A DNA stretch of 64,000 nt, taken from NCBI RefSeq assembly GCF_030704535.1, contig NC_081810.1, positions 310,501 to 374,500 of the forward strand, in the 5' to 3' direction. The notes beneath the pieces are model-generated. The model did no database searches and was not told where the DNA came from. It saw nothing but the letters and a program-made list of their open reading frames with translations. The DNA is from Vitis vinifera. Taxonomy: Eukaryota; Streptophyta; Magnoliopsida; Vitales; Vitaceae. This document shows positions 39,230 through 52,300 of this stretch, piece after piece. The translations under genes and the position numbers were made by a program. The number at the start of each line of letters is the position of its first letter. Within the stretch, counting starts at the first letter, position 1.

Positions 39230-41776
39230 ATGAATGTCAAACACTCGAGAAGGGAGATGAACCAGAATAGGAGGCATAACCAAGGAAATACAGGACCGGT
39301 TCTCTTAGCTGACAGTAAGCCTAGGCTCAAATGGACACCAGAGCTTCATGAGCGCTTTATGGAAGCAGTCAATCAACTTGGAGGAGCATATAGTAAGTGT
39401 ACACAATGATGACCCCAGACTAAAAACTTCAGCTAACTTGGGAATTTTTATGTTGCAGAAGCTACTCCAAAAACAATCATGAAGCAAATGGGGATTCAGG
39501 GAATTACTCTAAACCACATAAAAAGCCATCTTCAGGTACGTTATCACAGACTCTCTGTTTCACTTAAGATTTCTCAGATTATATATCACATAAACTAAAC
39601 CCTTGTTTGCTCTCAGAAGTACAGAATGAGTGAGCATTTCCTTGGACAAGCTAGTACTGAGAACACAAGGAATGGTAACATAACAAGTTCATAAAGTTCT
39701 TTTATCACTTTTAAGATCAATTTATTAAACGTAGTAAATTTGCAATTTTGCATGCTGAAAGGAGTATAATTTTTCTGAAGTACCAAGGAATAATATTAGA
39801 TGGTATTGCTGCAGTGACTGGAGACAGGAGGTTTGAAGCCAATGGAGAGAGTATCTACAAAATACCCCTAGGTTCCCACACAAATAAGTGAGAGAATGGA
39901 AACTTTTTATATTCACTACAGTTTTCATTCAGTATCTAAATACTTCTACCATATCTATTGTATACCAACAATCTATGTTACAATATAGAAGCTTACAGAA
40001 GAGTACAGCACTACAGATGCTAATTGAAGTGCCGAGAAGACCCCATGAACAGCTTGAGGTACTCCACAATTTTAATTCTAGATTTCTAACATCTTTGATA
40101 TTTACCATATCCCATATTTGATGATGTATATATATGTTTTTCAGCAAAATAGCAGACAGTTGACATGGAACATTGAATGACCCAATATTACATCTCCTGA
40201 AAAGCTAGGAGATAGACACTCAATTTGTGTATGGGTGCCACAAATATATAAGTTCTACTAGCTTATCTAAATTTTTATAGCATAACTTTGAAAACATCAC
40301 TCATCAGAACACACAAACATGCTGCAATTATTACTCCTCTCTTGTTTTAAAATCATTAGAACTATATTCTTTTTACGTTAAAATGTGTTTTGAATGACAA
40401 AAGAAGTATTTAATTTGGGATCAGTCCAACACGTTTTCAGGGATTTCAGACACAGATCTTCTTTAGAAATTAGAAGTGTTTATGTTACATAGTTTCAGTT
40501 GCTTTCAGTTGACTGACAATACTACTGTAAATTCTATAGAAATTAGAGCTCATTACATTTGACACCATTTCAGGAGAAGTTTAAATTATTATTATTGGGA
40601 AAGAAACAAGCATCTCATAGTAGTTATTGAGCCTAAGATCCAGGCTCTTATATTTTAACAAATGCCACCCACATCTGAACGAACCAAAGAAGGCATACCT
40701 GTATATATTCAGTAAGACATCATGAGGGTGTTACTTAATAATACCTTTAAGTTAAATTGTTCTTAAATTGTTAACTTAAAACTCATTACTCAATTTTTAC
40801 TTTAAGTATTAAGGTTATTTGGTAAAGTTTCATTAAAATTTATTTTAAATCATTAAATCGATATATTTTACCCTAATGAATTTTAACTAATATTTATACT
40901 TTCACTAATCTTAAGCAATAATTTGTTAAACATCCATATTTAATATTTAAAGTATTATCGATGCATAAATATAAAAGATGCGTTGTAAAATATACTCTCA
41001 CTTAACATGAACAAATAAAGCAAAAGATATTTGAAATTAAAAATAAGTTAGTTATTTTAACTTAATACTTATAGTTATTTTTTTACTTTAAATTGTGATA
41101 TTAAATTATTTTATCAAACATGCTTAATTCATATAATGACTTAAAAATTAAGTTATTAAATCATTAACTTGATTTACCAAACACCCTTATGTCCTTTTTT
41201 TTCCCTTACGGAATAGTGACAACATGTTATCAAATATGATAATTAAATTTCAGTTCCCTGAAGAGGAGGAACCCCATTCCATGGTGAGCACTTGTTACAA
41301 AGCAACAGTCATATTATTCCTCCAAATTATAAGTTGTTTAAAGATTAACATGTACTTTCTGACAAGGTCTTGTATTGAACTTCAAAAAGGTGCAGCAACA
41401 CTTACAAGTACAGGTGGAAAGCCAGGAGAAATACTCGCATGCTATTTTCAAGGGAGTCCACCGAACACTGGGAAGAGAGAATCCCAGCCTAGAGGGAGGT
41501 AAAGGTGCAAGAGACCAGCCCTCTCGACTAGTCTTCAAAATTCCAGATAGATACCAGGATGCTTTGCACCCTAAGTTCACAGAATTGCCAGGTCTGTGTG
41601 CTGAAGAAACACAAATGAACCATTTTCCTAACTTTTCAAAGAATAGCTGTCCGACCTTGTTTGAAGAATATCAAAGTGATAAAAAGATGCACCACAACAT
41701 AGTGCACTTGGAAGCTTATCACCATGATGTACCCCTAGCACCAAAAGACGTTGGAAAATGGAGAACCTCTGACTAA
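39230..41776 (+). CDS. MYB-CC (GARP, PHR1-like/MYR-type) transcription factor
   Basis: A nuclear DNA-binding protein with one GARP-type MYB repeat followed by the MYB-CC coiled-coil dimerisation motif. Relatives such as PHR1, PHL and MYR proteins act in phosphate starvation or flowering control. Exons 39230-39392, 39459-39535, 39617-39674, 39815-39887, 39989-40058 and 41390-41776 join in phase to give 275 residues. The MYB repeat reads PRLKWTPELHERFMEAVNQLGG, KATPKTIMKQMG, then ITLNHIKSHLQKYRM. The coiled coil reads ALQMLIEVPRRPHEQLEVQQHLQVQVESQEKY. The family consensus I remember is ...QMQIEVQRRLHEQLEVQ, so two prolines sit in what should be a helix. The usual Tyr before HLKSHLQ is Asn. ATG 39230 is the first in frame after a stop; 39257 is an alternative. 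Intron 5 is 1.3 kb and contains a MITE. Confidence 0.88.
40726..41187. mobile_element. hAT-like MITE in intron 5 of the MYB-CC gene
   Basis: About 460 bp, very AT-rich, opening AGGGTGTTACTTAATAA and closing GATTTACCAAACACCCT. The terminal AGGGTGTT / AACACCCT are inverted repeats, and further in both ends carry AACTTAA / TTAAGTT words. I could not find an exact 8-bp target duplication, so the superfamily is tentative. Confidence 0.55.
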
Positions 41777-44700
41777 TTACAAGCATAGGGCTTCAAGGCT
41801 ATAAAGAAAGCAGCAGCAGCAGCATCACCCCTGCAGCTCAATTATCAATAAAGAGAATACCAATAAACCCTAGGTTGCTTTGTTTCACTGAAAACTTCTG
41901 CCAGCAATCAAAATCAACCAGGAAAATAAAACAGAAAAACCATGATAATGGATAGTACTGTGAACTATGAATCGGATATTATGCCGCCATTAAGAATAAA
42001 TTTGGTTTTAGCTAATAAAGCATAATGTTGTAGGCATCTTTGTAGTGTCAAGATATAAATAACAGATATTGCTCAAACAAGGCACTTTGCTACTTAATTT
42101 CAATAGAGTTTATGATTACTCCTTTCACATGTTTGATAATTTAGTTCATTTTGCAATTGTACTGCTTTTCATGATCAAAAGAGTGGAGTGGATCCTAAAA
42201 CACAAGGCTTTTCCTCAAAAAGGTAGTCTAAAATGGCAATAACCTTAAAAACTAGAGAAGTAATATCTGCGAAGCAGTCACATATATTAACCTGAATTCC
42301 TTGAAAAGTGGTTAACATTGACTAATGGACATAAACTCTGAGTCAAGTTTAATCAATGAGTTTTCAAAATATCGTATAGTAACACTACACAGTAATAGGA
42401 ACTAAAATACTAACAATACATGAAAATGAAATTTTCATTCAGAGAGGGCTGAGCATGTGAAAGATCATCTCTCAGCTAGTTTCTAAAATTCCAGTCTGAT
42501 TCCTGAATCCTTCCTTTCTCAAGTCAAAAGAATTGCTCTCATAAACAAAATAATACTTGAAAACTAAAAACAGTAGATTGAAGTGTAATGAAAAAGGTAA
42601 ATGTAGGATGCTAAATTGAGATGCTCAAGTGGTTACGAGTTGATAAAGGAAATAGAATTCTTAAGCTCTACTGACAGCAATTCTAACCCTCCTTCCTTTT
42701 TCTCCCTTCTGGCTGTAAAGAAAATGGAGGCAAGAATACAATTGCTCATCTTGCCCTTTTACCTCATGGTGAAAATTCTCCACAACAAGTCCCTCTAAAA
42801 CAAGAATATTCAGGTAAAAAAATGACTCTACACATGGAAGATGAACAACTCTACATCTGCTTCCCAGATCATCCTCCAAACAGTCACATACAGCTATAAT
42901 GATATGCTCAATACTGTGCTTAGCACCAATCAAGGATGACCATCCGTGCCAGCCATTTGCTCCACCAACCAGTGACAATCAACAACAGCCATATTTGACA
43001 AGAATCTTTAATGATCCAGCAATAATCTCCATTGAAAATTTATTGTGGCTCCTAAGAATTATCAAAAACTTTCTCATATCAAACAGGGCAATATATATAC
43101 ATATTGAAAAAGAAACATTGCATTGTCAAAATCATCAAAGAAGCATAAAATACATGAAAAAAAATAATTCTAAAGACTGATAATGAGCAAAACTACTAGC
43201 TTAAGCTCCCACCTGCAACTAAAGCCATCCATCAAACTGATTGGGAGTGCAAACATAACCTGTAATTAAATCAAGCATGTCCATATTTCCAAGTTCCCAA
43301 AAAAGACATGATTAAAGATTCTAAAGACTTGAAATAAGCAAAAGACTAGCTAATGTTTCCACATGGAATTTATGAAAGTCATCCATCAGACTAACTGCAA
43401 CCCAAACATAAGGTGAAATTAAATTGTCATATCTGAACAGTACTCCCAAGTTTATATTTCATAAGCACAAATGATAAGCAGAACAGTTGAAGCACTCAAA
43501 GAATTCTGTTCTAATTGCTGCATTTTTCCTGCTTGTGGCCAACAAGTTCAAGCTTACTGCTTAACAGAAATGTATGGCTATGACAAACAAAAGTTAGTTA
43601 CCACCAAGCTTCAAAAAAGGTAATTAAAAGTCAATATTAGTTCAATTATTTTGTGAGGAAGAAGAGAAATATCTCCATTTAAAAAGAAAAAATTGCTCAT
43701 GCCCAAAAGAAATTGCAGAAATAGCAAATATGTAAGCAATATCATTCTATTTTATCAAAATGCATGTATGTTTCATATCCACAGTTTGACAAATAATATT
43801 CCATCCCAACCTTCATATTCAGGGCACCAAGTAATTACTTAACCCAGTGCCACCCCATTCTACTTGTTCAGCCCTAGTTGTGACAACATATGTTCAACAC
43901 ATCAAAGATATCCAGTTCTATTTTCTTGTGTCTAAAATAGTCAAATTGTAATAGGAACAAAAGAGGGGGGGAAATGGATTCCCTTACATAGAAACTTGCA
44001 TGAGTTACCCTTCAATCCTGTACTCTTCATGCACTTCAATAGCCAAGAAGCCATAGAAAAAGAAAGAACTTAGAATCTTCCAACTTCCAAGTTCCGGGTT
44101 CTTCTCCCATGTTCTCAGCAAACAAACATGACACTAGAGAGCTGGAAAAGCAATAAACTAGGGCACAAAAGTTTCTAAATTTGTTCCAATCCCATGGATC
44201 ACCTCATTAGAATTTGTATATTTCAAATCCTCTTCAAACTTCATGAAATGTTGAGACCATATCACCACCACTGCCAGTTCACCATCATCTCATTAATAGG
44301 AAGTGTGCAGGCCAAAGAAAGCATTCCCCTAATGCCTCCTTTATATGTTCGATCATGCTGGTATCATGGTCGCTCAAATTCAGTGTTTCTTCATGAATAT
44401 AAATATATTGAGTTGATTTTATATATTGATGATATAATGCCTCAGGGAAGTGGCAGGAATGAGATTGATTAAAGGATGTATTTAGTGCAGCATTTTCACA
44501 CAAACACAAGATTTTATACATAAATAGAAGTGTCAAAGGTAACAACCAGGCAGCCATATATATTACTAATAATAATTTTATATGGATTCCAGAGAGAACA
44601 GTATATTCATTAAGTCAGAATCAGCTGCCCAATCAATCTATCAAAGCCGAGTTAAAAGTCATACGTGCAACCCAAACTGGAATGGAAGGCACAAATGCTT

Positions 44701-44869
44701 CAGTTACAAGGAAGTGTTGAGACACTGTAATGAATCTGTCCTTTATTTATTACAATTAAGTTTTCAATCAGCATTTATATCCCTGCGCACATTAGTTTGA
44801 ATATTATTAAGCGGGGAAAGACATTTATGTCATAGCCCACAATTAGGTTTATATATGTAACACATCTCA

Positions 44870-45190
44870 TCTTGGGTGCATACTGGGTTCTCCCAAAATC
44901 AGTTGAAGATCATTGGAAATGTTGGCAGTATAAGGATTATTTGGGCTTTCATTAATTCATGTAAAGTGGCTCATCTTCTTATCTTCTGGAGTATTTGGAG
45001 AGAACAACAGTAAAACCTTTTGAGGATTTTACCTCTCTAATTTCAGCAAGGAAAACTTTCAATTTTCAACTATATATGTTCTGGGTTACTTGCCACCTTA
45101 TTTGATTTTGTGAATTCTTTGTGTCAAGCCATGATTTGATATCATGTTATCATCTGTTTTCTTTTTGTCCTTGTATACTTTTAGAGTATA
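44870..45190 (+). mobile_element. decayed LINE ORF2 C-terminal fragment
   Basis: Across two frames it reads GAYWVLPKSVEDHW, then FWSIWRE directly followed by a stop, then PFEDFTSLISARKTF and MFWVTCH. This resembles the end of plant LINE ORF2 (compare [12 protein letters not shown] in the 20.9-kb LINE). Several stops and frame changes are present, with no clear poly(A), so the copy is old. Confidence 0.5.
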
Positions 45191-45779
45191 TTCATTCATA
45201 AATTCCTTCTATTGGAGAGGGAGAAGGATGGAGGATGGGAGAGAAAGGGATAGAACAAACTAAGTAGTTAGTCAAAGAATTGTAAACTATGCTTTTCCTT
45301 AATCTCGGTGCTCCAAAATAAAATTTCAGTCAGAAGCCAAGATATAATACTTCCTCTATAAACCAATCAATTTTCTCTCAAACTTTTCCTCCCCTGTTAA
45401 ACCCTTGTTCCCAACCTAGTGACTTTGTGTCATATATATAATAGCAACCTCAAACAGGCTATTTTTTAAAATTTATGTATCGGTGAGGACTCCTAGATTT
45501 ATCTAGCAATCATTATTATATTCCTTTTCCTTGCCTATTTGAACTAACTCAATGTCATCCCAGCATAGGAATGTCCTTAATAGTTTTACTATATCCCTTC
45601 CCCATTCAAAGCATGTAACTTATTTTAAATGAGATAAAATAGTAAACCTCAAGAATGCTAATGCTGATGTCTTGGCATCCCTAAAATCACAAGCTTTCAA
45701 AGTCGTTATCAAAGAAATGGCTATACATTTAGTTTCTTATTAAAAGCAAAACAATAAACTCTATATACATTTAGTTTAT

Positions 45780-46770
45780 ACAGTTATTTCTGTGAAAAAC
45801 CTCATTGTTTCAAATGTCCTTGGCAATTCCTTTCCACTGTCTTGGAATTTTAATTTTTGTCGCAATCTTACTGATTCAGAGATTGATCTCCTTCAGAGTT
45901 TAATGTCCTCCCTTAGTTCAGTGTTTTTCTCTCTTTCTTTGGCAGATTCAAGAGCATGGTCTTTGTCATCATCAGACATGTTTTCAGTGAAATCTTTTTT
46001 CTTGGCCTTGTCAAAAGTCTCAAATCCTATCTTGTTCCTTCCAGCCAAGTTCTTGTGGAGTTCAAAAGCCCCCTCAAAGGTTAAGGCCCTCGCTTGGTTA
46101 GTAGCACATGGGAAGGTAAACACCAATGACAAGTTGCAATTGAGAAGACCCTACAAATCCCTCTATCCTCAATGGTGCATTCTTCACAAAGGAAATGGAG
46201 AATCGATAGACCACATTTTTCTTCATTACCCTGTTACCATTGGACTTTGGCACAAGTTGTTCAATCTAGCAGGGTTGGCTTGGGTTCCTCCAAGGAGTAT
46301 TGAGGACATGTTGGTTATTGCTTTTAAAGGCTTGGGGAACTCATTAAGAGGCAAAACACTTTGGCAAATCGCTTGCCTTACTTTGTTATGGATGGTATGG
46401 CAAGAGAGAAACAATAGGATCTTTGAGGATAAAGGAAGAATGGAAGAGATGTTATGAGACTTGATTCTGTTCTTTTCCTCTCTTTGGGCCTCTTGTACTG
46501 TAGCTTTTAGAGGAGTTCCTCTAAGTGTTTTACAATTCAACTGGACTGCGGTTTGCGCTTCAAAAGTTTGAGAGTGTTGGAGTTTTTCTGTGTTTTTAGT
46601 TTTCTTTAGTTGGGTGTTTTATCTTTTGTTCAGTTTTTGTTTTGTAGGAAGGACCTCTCATTCTTCTCTTGGTTTCTTCTCTTTCTCTTGTATCTCTTCT
46701 TTCTCCTGTATCTTTTCCTCTATTAATATACTTTTCTTCGTTTCTGATCAAAAAAATAAAAAAATAAAAC
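45780..46770 (+). mobile_element. 5'-truncated LINE, ORF2 3' part with poly(A)
   Basis: A 221-codon open frame (45792-46457) encodes the end of a LINE ORF2. It contains WSLSSSDMFSVKSFF, FLWSSKAPSKVKALAWLV, a zinc-binding stretch (CILHKGNGESIDHIFLHYP, where the last ligand Cys is replaced by Tyr) and LLWMVWQERNNRIFED. It is followed by a T-rich 3' UTR and TTTCTGATCAAAAAAATAAAAAAAT. The upstream reverse-transcriptase domain is missing. It belongs to a different subfamily from the 20.9-kb copy, since the 3' end is TCTGATCAAA rather than CCTATCAAA. No target duplication was found. Confidence 0.8.
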
Positions 46771-47418
46771 ATCTTGGTGCACTTGAGGCCTTGTTTGGCC
46801 AAACCTTCTTCCTTCTATTACAGAATACAACTTATTTCATCGAGTCCCCTCAGCTGTATTGGTACTTTCCCTTAATTTACTGAATAAATTTGACATGCTT
46901 TAATAGAAATTTCATATGCCTTCTTATAGAGGGCTTACTTTCATGAATAAATATTTAACATGAGTTTCTCTATCCAGCCTAAAACTACCAGGGTAAGTCC
47001 TAGCAATTCATATTTTTCATCCATAGAAGTGTTCCATTAATACGATAGTATACATCTATAGAATGCAAGCTTACCACAGTAATCCATTGTTTTTAACAAT
47101 AGTTTAATGGAAATGGAAGAAAAAAAGCAAAAATCTCCATGAATCAATCATTTGCCTATGAAGGAATAATAAAACAATCATAATGATAATTTCATGCAGT
47201 ATCAAGAAGAAGGTGAGCTGGGTTCTCCATTAAATCTAACCATACCACATAAAAAAGTTAACTGAATTAAGATTGCCCGATAAATGTGACTGCTACTAGA
47301 CCAAAATAGACGTCACTTATTCCATATCAGCAGAATTAGTCTTGAACAATCTCAAAACTGATCATTTATTCATATGACTAAAAGGTGAAAGCATTTAACT
47401 ATTGAAAAAACTCTTTGC

Positions 47419-48105
47419 CTATTTCTTGATTCTACGGATTCTCTTAGGCCCCCAAACCTCCATTCTACCTGCTGGGCATCCACAGGGAGCTCTAAAGATG
47501 AGAACAGTTCGACCATTTAGCGGGGCCATCCTTTTCAACTCTGCTTCCAGCTCCTTGTGATCTTCCCCCAGTTCCAACGGCTGTAATCCATACGCATTTT
47601 TCGGGACTGGCGGCAAGTATTTCACACACTCTTCCGACTCAAGCTGAATGTCAAACTCCACAGCCTTGCGCAGACCTTTGCAGTAAGGATTCCCGCACTT
47701 TCTCGCTTTGAGACTTACAATCTCCCACACCGCAATCGCAGTTGCAAACGTGATCACCATCCCCAACACATACGCCACAGGCGCATCACCAATCACATCT
47801 CCAACGACAGCAACTACCGTGGGCAGAATCTCCCAAACTTCCCGAAAAATGATTTTGAGATACGGAGCAGTCAAAACAGCGAGGGCAACGAGCGCCAGCA
47901 GCAAGATAACGATGTCGATTGCCGCAAAAGGAGAGTGATGGCAAAACGGATGGGCGAGTGGGTTCAGAGAATCGATACGCTTCTTTCCACGAGACTGGAT
48001 ATGATGATCCGACTGCCCTAACAAATCGGCCTTGTTCTTGTGCTGCTCAAACGCCTTGCAGAACTCAATCAAGCTCCGGCAATCCACCATCGGCAACCTC
48101 ATCAT
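47419..48105 (-). CDS. two-TM membrane protein of the 'uncharacterized protein At5g19025' family
   Basis: A single-exon gene for 228 residues, beginning MMRLPMVDCRSLIEFCKAFEQHK. Its function is unknown; some databases label plant relatives 'ribosomal protein L34e superfamily', which I would not take as functional evidence. Two hydrophobic segments are visible, at about 62-84 (AAIDIVILLLALVALAVL) and about 97-128 (VVAVVGDVIGDAPVAYVLGM and beyond). After them comes a Cys pair, CGNPYC, then an acidic/hydrophobic stretch, and a C-terminal APCGCPAGRMEVWGPKR with CxC. The tail is very basic (RIRRIKK). The four cysteines could bind zinc. ATG 48105 is the first ATG in this frame; 48090 (MVDC) is an alternative. 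The gene is divergent from the NusB-domain gene. Confidence 0.85.
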   Translation of the reverse strand: MMRLPMVDCRSLIEFCKAFEQHKNKADLLGQSDHHIQSRGKKRIDSLNPLAHPFCHHSPFAAIDIVILLLALVALAVLTAPYLKIIFREVWEILPTVVAVVGDVIGDAPVAYVLGMVITFATAIAVWEIVSLKARKCGNPYCKGLRKAVEFDIQLESEECVKYLPPVPKNAYGLQPLELGEDHKELEAELKRMAPLNGRTVLIFRAPCGCPAGRMEVWGPKRIRRIKK

Positions 48106-49344
48106 ATCCCAAATCACTCGCCGCACTCCCTCCCAAAAACCTCACTCTCAACACTCAATTCAATTCAATTCAGATCAAAACTGCGTCCGATTCAACACAA
48201 CTCGCCAAATCAAAACTCAATTCAATCCACGATCTGAAGGACCTCAAAAACAACAAATCAATCGCAAAAATCACCAAATCACGGATCGACGAAACAGAGA
48301 ACCGGTCAGGAAGAAAACCAATATGAAGATGAATGGCGTGATTGCCAATGAGTTCAGTTATATATATTAAGGAGATGCGATGCGACCTCTAAGGCCGTGA
48401 TATTCATCTGACACAGTCCGGTAACTCTACCTACCCACGTTTCACATTCATGTGCCTTCCAACATTTACTGTGGAGGCGTCCTCTGCCCTCCGATTGGAG
48501 TCTCCCACGGGATTCTCCATATCCAACGGCTGACTTTCTTTTAAAACAAAGTCAAAGGTTCATTTACGCGGAACGTGACGTATTGCCTCCATAAATGGTC
48601 AACCTCCTTCGAGTCTTAATTATCATTTTCCCATTTAAATAAGAAAAAATAACTAAGGGTAATAATAATATTGCTTCAAGTATAATTAAAATTAATTACA
48701 AATTTATATATTTTTCAATTATTTAATCTTTATTTTTCTTATCAACTTTAAAAACATTTTTTTTACTCTTCAACTTTTTCCTGGACAATAAAAAAGAAAA
48801 ATAATTTAAAATTTCCTTATTTTCTCGGATAATTTTCAAAGGAAAATTTTACAATTTAAAATTTTATAAATATAGATTAAAGAAGTTTATAAGATGATAT
48901 CGAGAATCCATTTGTTTTCGTTACATGATTTCAATTTGGATAGAGCTAATAAATTATATTAATTAAATTTAAATTACAATAAATTAAGATATAATAAGAT
49001 TTAATTAAAATGATCTATCGGTAAAAATAAAAATAGGTATTCTAAAAATAATATCTATGGAGTAATTTTTTTATTGGTGTCTAAAGAAAAAGTCTATCAA
49101 AATATTTAATTATTTATTAGAATATTTTATGAAAAGTACTCATAAATTTATTTTTTAAAAAAACATATCAAAAACCTGAAGTACAAGAAGAGCGAAAACG
49201 GTGTCGTTTCAACCACAACAAAAATATCCTCCGCAAGGTGATAATTTTCGACAAATGTAATGTAATAAACTTAGAAGATATTGTAAGCGCCGTTTCAGAA
49301 ATCGCACCAGAAAAGCAGAGAGGGAGAAGAGGAAGAAGGGAAGA
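48106..49344. other. shared upstream region of two divergent genes
   Basis: On the minus strand, TATATATAACTGAAC at about 48357-48371 is a plausible TATA box for the membrane-protein gene, about 250 bp upstream of its start. The middle (48640-48860) resembles the interior of MITE family A without clear ends. On the right, GAGAGGGAGAAGAGGAAG immediately precedes the NusB start. No other gene is seen. Confidence 0.5.
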
Positions 49345-52300
49345 ATGGACGCAAACTCTCTTCTCTGCTCTTCAAATTCGTCAAAACCCCATTTCATTTT
49401 CAACTTCAATCACTCTTCCTCTTGTCAATTTCTCACTCCTCTTCCTACCAAACTGTTAATTAACTCAAAATTGTTATCCTCTCCTCGGACCTCTCTCCGC
49501 ACCTCCGCCCTCACTGTGGAAAAGCCTCTGGACAAGCCTTCAGAGCCCAGGGAAATGTTACCCAGGATTGATAAGAGTGGTAGGTTTTGCAGCCCAAGAG
49601 CCGCCAGGGAGCTCGCTCTGTAAGTCATCCCATTTTCTTTCACTTCCTTCAATTTTCTCACCAACCAAACGGTGGCCTTATCGTTTCTTTTTTGCTGGGT
49701 TTCATCGACAGACTAATTGCTTATGCGGCGTGTTTAGAAGGGTCTGATCCAGTTCGGTTATTCGAGAGGCGAATGAATGCCAGAAGAGGTAAAGCCTTCA
49801 TTTGGGGGCAATTGGGCCGGCATTATAGTACTAGAGACTTTGAAGGTGATGGTTGTTTAATTTGTTTGTTTTTTTTTTCATGGTATTTTACATGCAGAAC
49901 CAGGATATGAATTCGATAAAGACTCACTGTTGGAATACAATCACATGAGCTTTGGAGGACCTCCTGTCACGACGGAGACAGTAGAGGAAGCGGATGAGCT
50001 TCTGCGTAATAATGAGAAGGAGTCTGCAATTGGTAAATAAGCATTTGTGCAGTTTAAACTGTGTATGGTGGTTCATCCTACTGCTTTTCTTTTGCCAAGG
50101 GTGTCTTTTAGTGTTAAAGAAATATGTGTGACAAATTTATATTGAAAAGAGGTTTTGGATAATTTGTTGTGAACAGGTTGTTTTTAGAATAAATTAAAAA
50201 TGTTTTTTTTAGAGTATTCAGAGAAATAATTGAAAACATAAAGAATAAGTTTGGAACTTTTGCATTCTACTAAGTGCATGAGTATCTTTTAGGAGAATAA
50301 ATCGAAAAAACCCTCTTCTATATTTAAGTTTTTAAATGGAATTTTATTATTAAAAAGAATTGCAAAATTTTTTCTATATTTGAGTTTCTAAACAAAATTT
50401 TACTCTTGAAAACAATGGCTTTCAGACACTGCATTTTGACAGCTGTTTTGCAAAAATGTTGCTAAATAAGCCCATTGTCTCTTTTGATGTTTTTTTCTTC
50501 ATGCATTTTTAGCTTCCAAGTTTTACTAATCCACATAGTCTTTATTTTTATTTTTTTTCTCCAAGTTTACATATTTGGGTGTTCTCTTCACATTGCTATG
50601 TTTGTATTTAGAATGGTTTTGACCTCCAAATACATCATTTTATGTTTGTGTTTAGTTGATGTAGATATTTTGTTTTTAGTATAAGTTCACATGTGCTCAG
50701 GTACTTCAACTTATATTTTGTGGCTAAAATTACTGTGTTAATGCTCTAAATGGTTGCTTGCCTGGTTGGTTTCATGTAATCCTACCAATTCTGTTCATTT
50801 CAGCTGGGAAAAGTTGGTGATTTTGAACATAATATTTGAATAATTTAGTTAACTGCACCCCATTATAATGTTTTCCAAAGGAGGTTGCATCGTATGTACC
50901 GTGTGACTATTCTCAGTCCACACACCATTTTGGCCCAGGTTTCAAGCAACAACTGTTTGAAGCATTATCCACTATTTCTAGTTGTCCTTCAAGCCTTCCC
51001 TTGGCATTAATGGTTTATACTTGGAGGAGAATCTCCAACAGTGAATTATTAATTAATATGAAAATGTCATGATTTTCATCTATCAAGATACTGACAATTC
51101 CTCAATGGAGTCTTAAATCCTTAAACTTCCCTATTTGAAAGCATCTCATGTTTATTAGTGTTGAAGAAGACCGAGCATTGGTGATTATTTGCTTCTAGAA
51201 CCTTGTAGCATGCATTCATCTCTTTGCTTTAAGAAGTTGTCCCTTAGTTCCTTCATTTCTTCTGTTGAAGCTTTTGTCCTCTTGGTTTCTGTGGGCAGCT
51301 AACAGCATTTCCAATGCCTTAGCTAAATATAGTGCCAACATCACAATCTTATATATACAGCTGCATATAAAGGTGGTCGTTTCTTTTAGCTGTGTTAGAG
51401 AAGATTGGGTTTGGGGAAAGGTGGTGTAAATGGATAAAGTGGTGTTTATCTACTGCTAGGTTTTCAGTTATGGTGAATGGAAGCCCTACTGGATTTTTTT
51501 CAGAGCTCAAGGGGTTTAAGGCAACGAGACCCCCTTTCACCCTTACTTATTCGTAGTTGTGATGGAGGTTTTTAGCTGCCTGCTGAAGAGAGCAGTTTCT
51601 GGAGGTTTTTTGTCGCCTTGCTCGGTTCGGGGAAGAAAGGGTGAAGGGGTCCAAGTCTCTCATTTGTTGTTTGCTGATGATGCGTTGATTTTTTGTGAGG
51701 CAAAGGAGGAGCAGTTGACGTATTTGTGTTGGTTGTTAATGTGGTTTGAGGCAATTTCAGGGTTAAGAGTGAATCTAGAAAAAAGTGAACTGATTCTGGT
51801 TGGTAGAGTTGAAAATGTGGAAGAGTTGGCTGATGAGTTCGGTTATAAGGTGGGAAAGTTGCCCTCCACCTACTTAGGAATGCCGTTGGGTGCTCCTTTT
51901 AAATTTGCTGCCACTTGGGATGGAATAGAAGAAAGATTTCGGAAAAGATTGGTTATGTGGAAACGTCAGTACATTTCAAAAGGGGGGAGGATTACCTTAA
52001 TTCAAAGTACTTTGTCCAATTTGCCGATCTATTTTATATTTGTTTTCCAACTGCCTAGGGTAGTTAGAATGAGATTGGAGCAGATTCAAAGGGATTTTTG
52101 TGGGGTAGTGGGGCTCTTGAGCAAAAACCGCACTTAGTAAGGTGGCCGATTGTGTGTGTAGAAAAAAGAAAAGGAGGGCTGGGGGTTAAGAGTCTTGGGA
52201 CTTTCAGTAGGGCTCTCCTTGGCAAGTGGGTTTGGCGCTTTGCAAGTGAAAGAAAGGCCCTTTGGAACCAAGTGATTAGAAGGAAATACGGGGAGGAAAG

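Larger units (their letters stand above)
41777..47418. other. intergenic region with LINE debris
   Basis: Two LINE pieces lie at 44.87-45.19 and 45.78-46.77 kb. Otherwise AT-rich sequence with only short, featureless open frames. The MYB-CC 3' UTR occupies the first few hundred bases and the trailer of the minus-strand membrane-protein gene the last few. Confidence 0.55.

Noticed and set aside
41254-41283. Possible extra exon of the MYB-CC gene (TTTCAG...ATG|GTGAGC)
   Set aside because: Joining exon 5 directly to 41390 already restores the conserved HEQLE-VQ junction in phase.
47708-48370. Open frames on the + strand near the membrane-protein gene
   Set aside because: Antisense shadows of the minus-strand coding region and its leader, with no family features.
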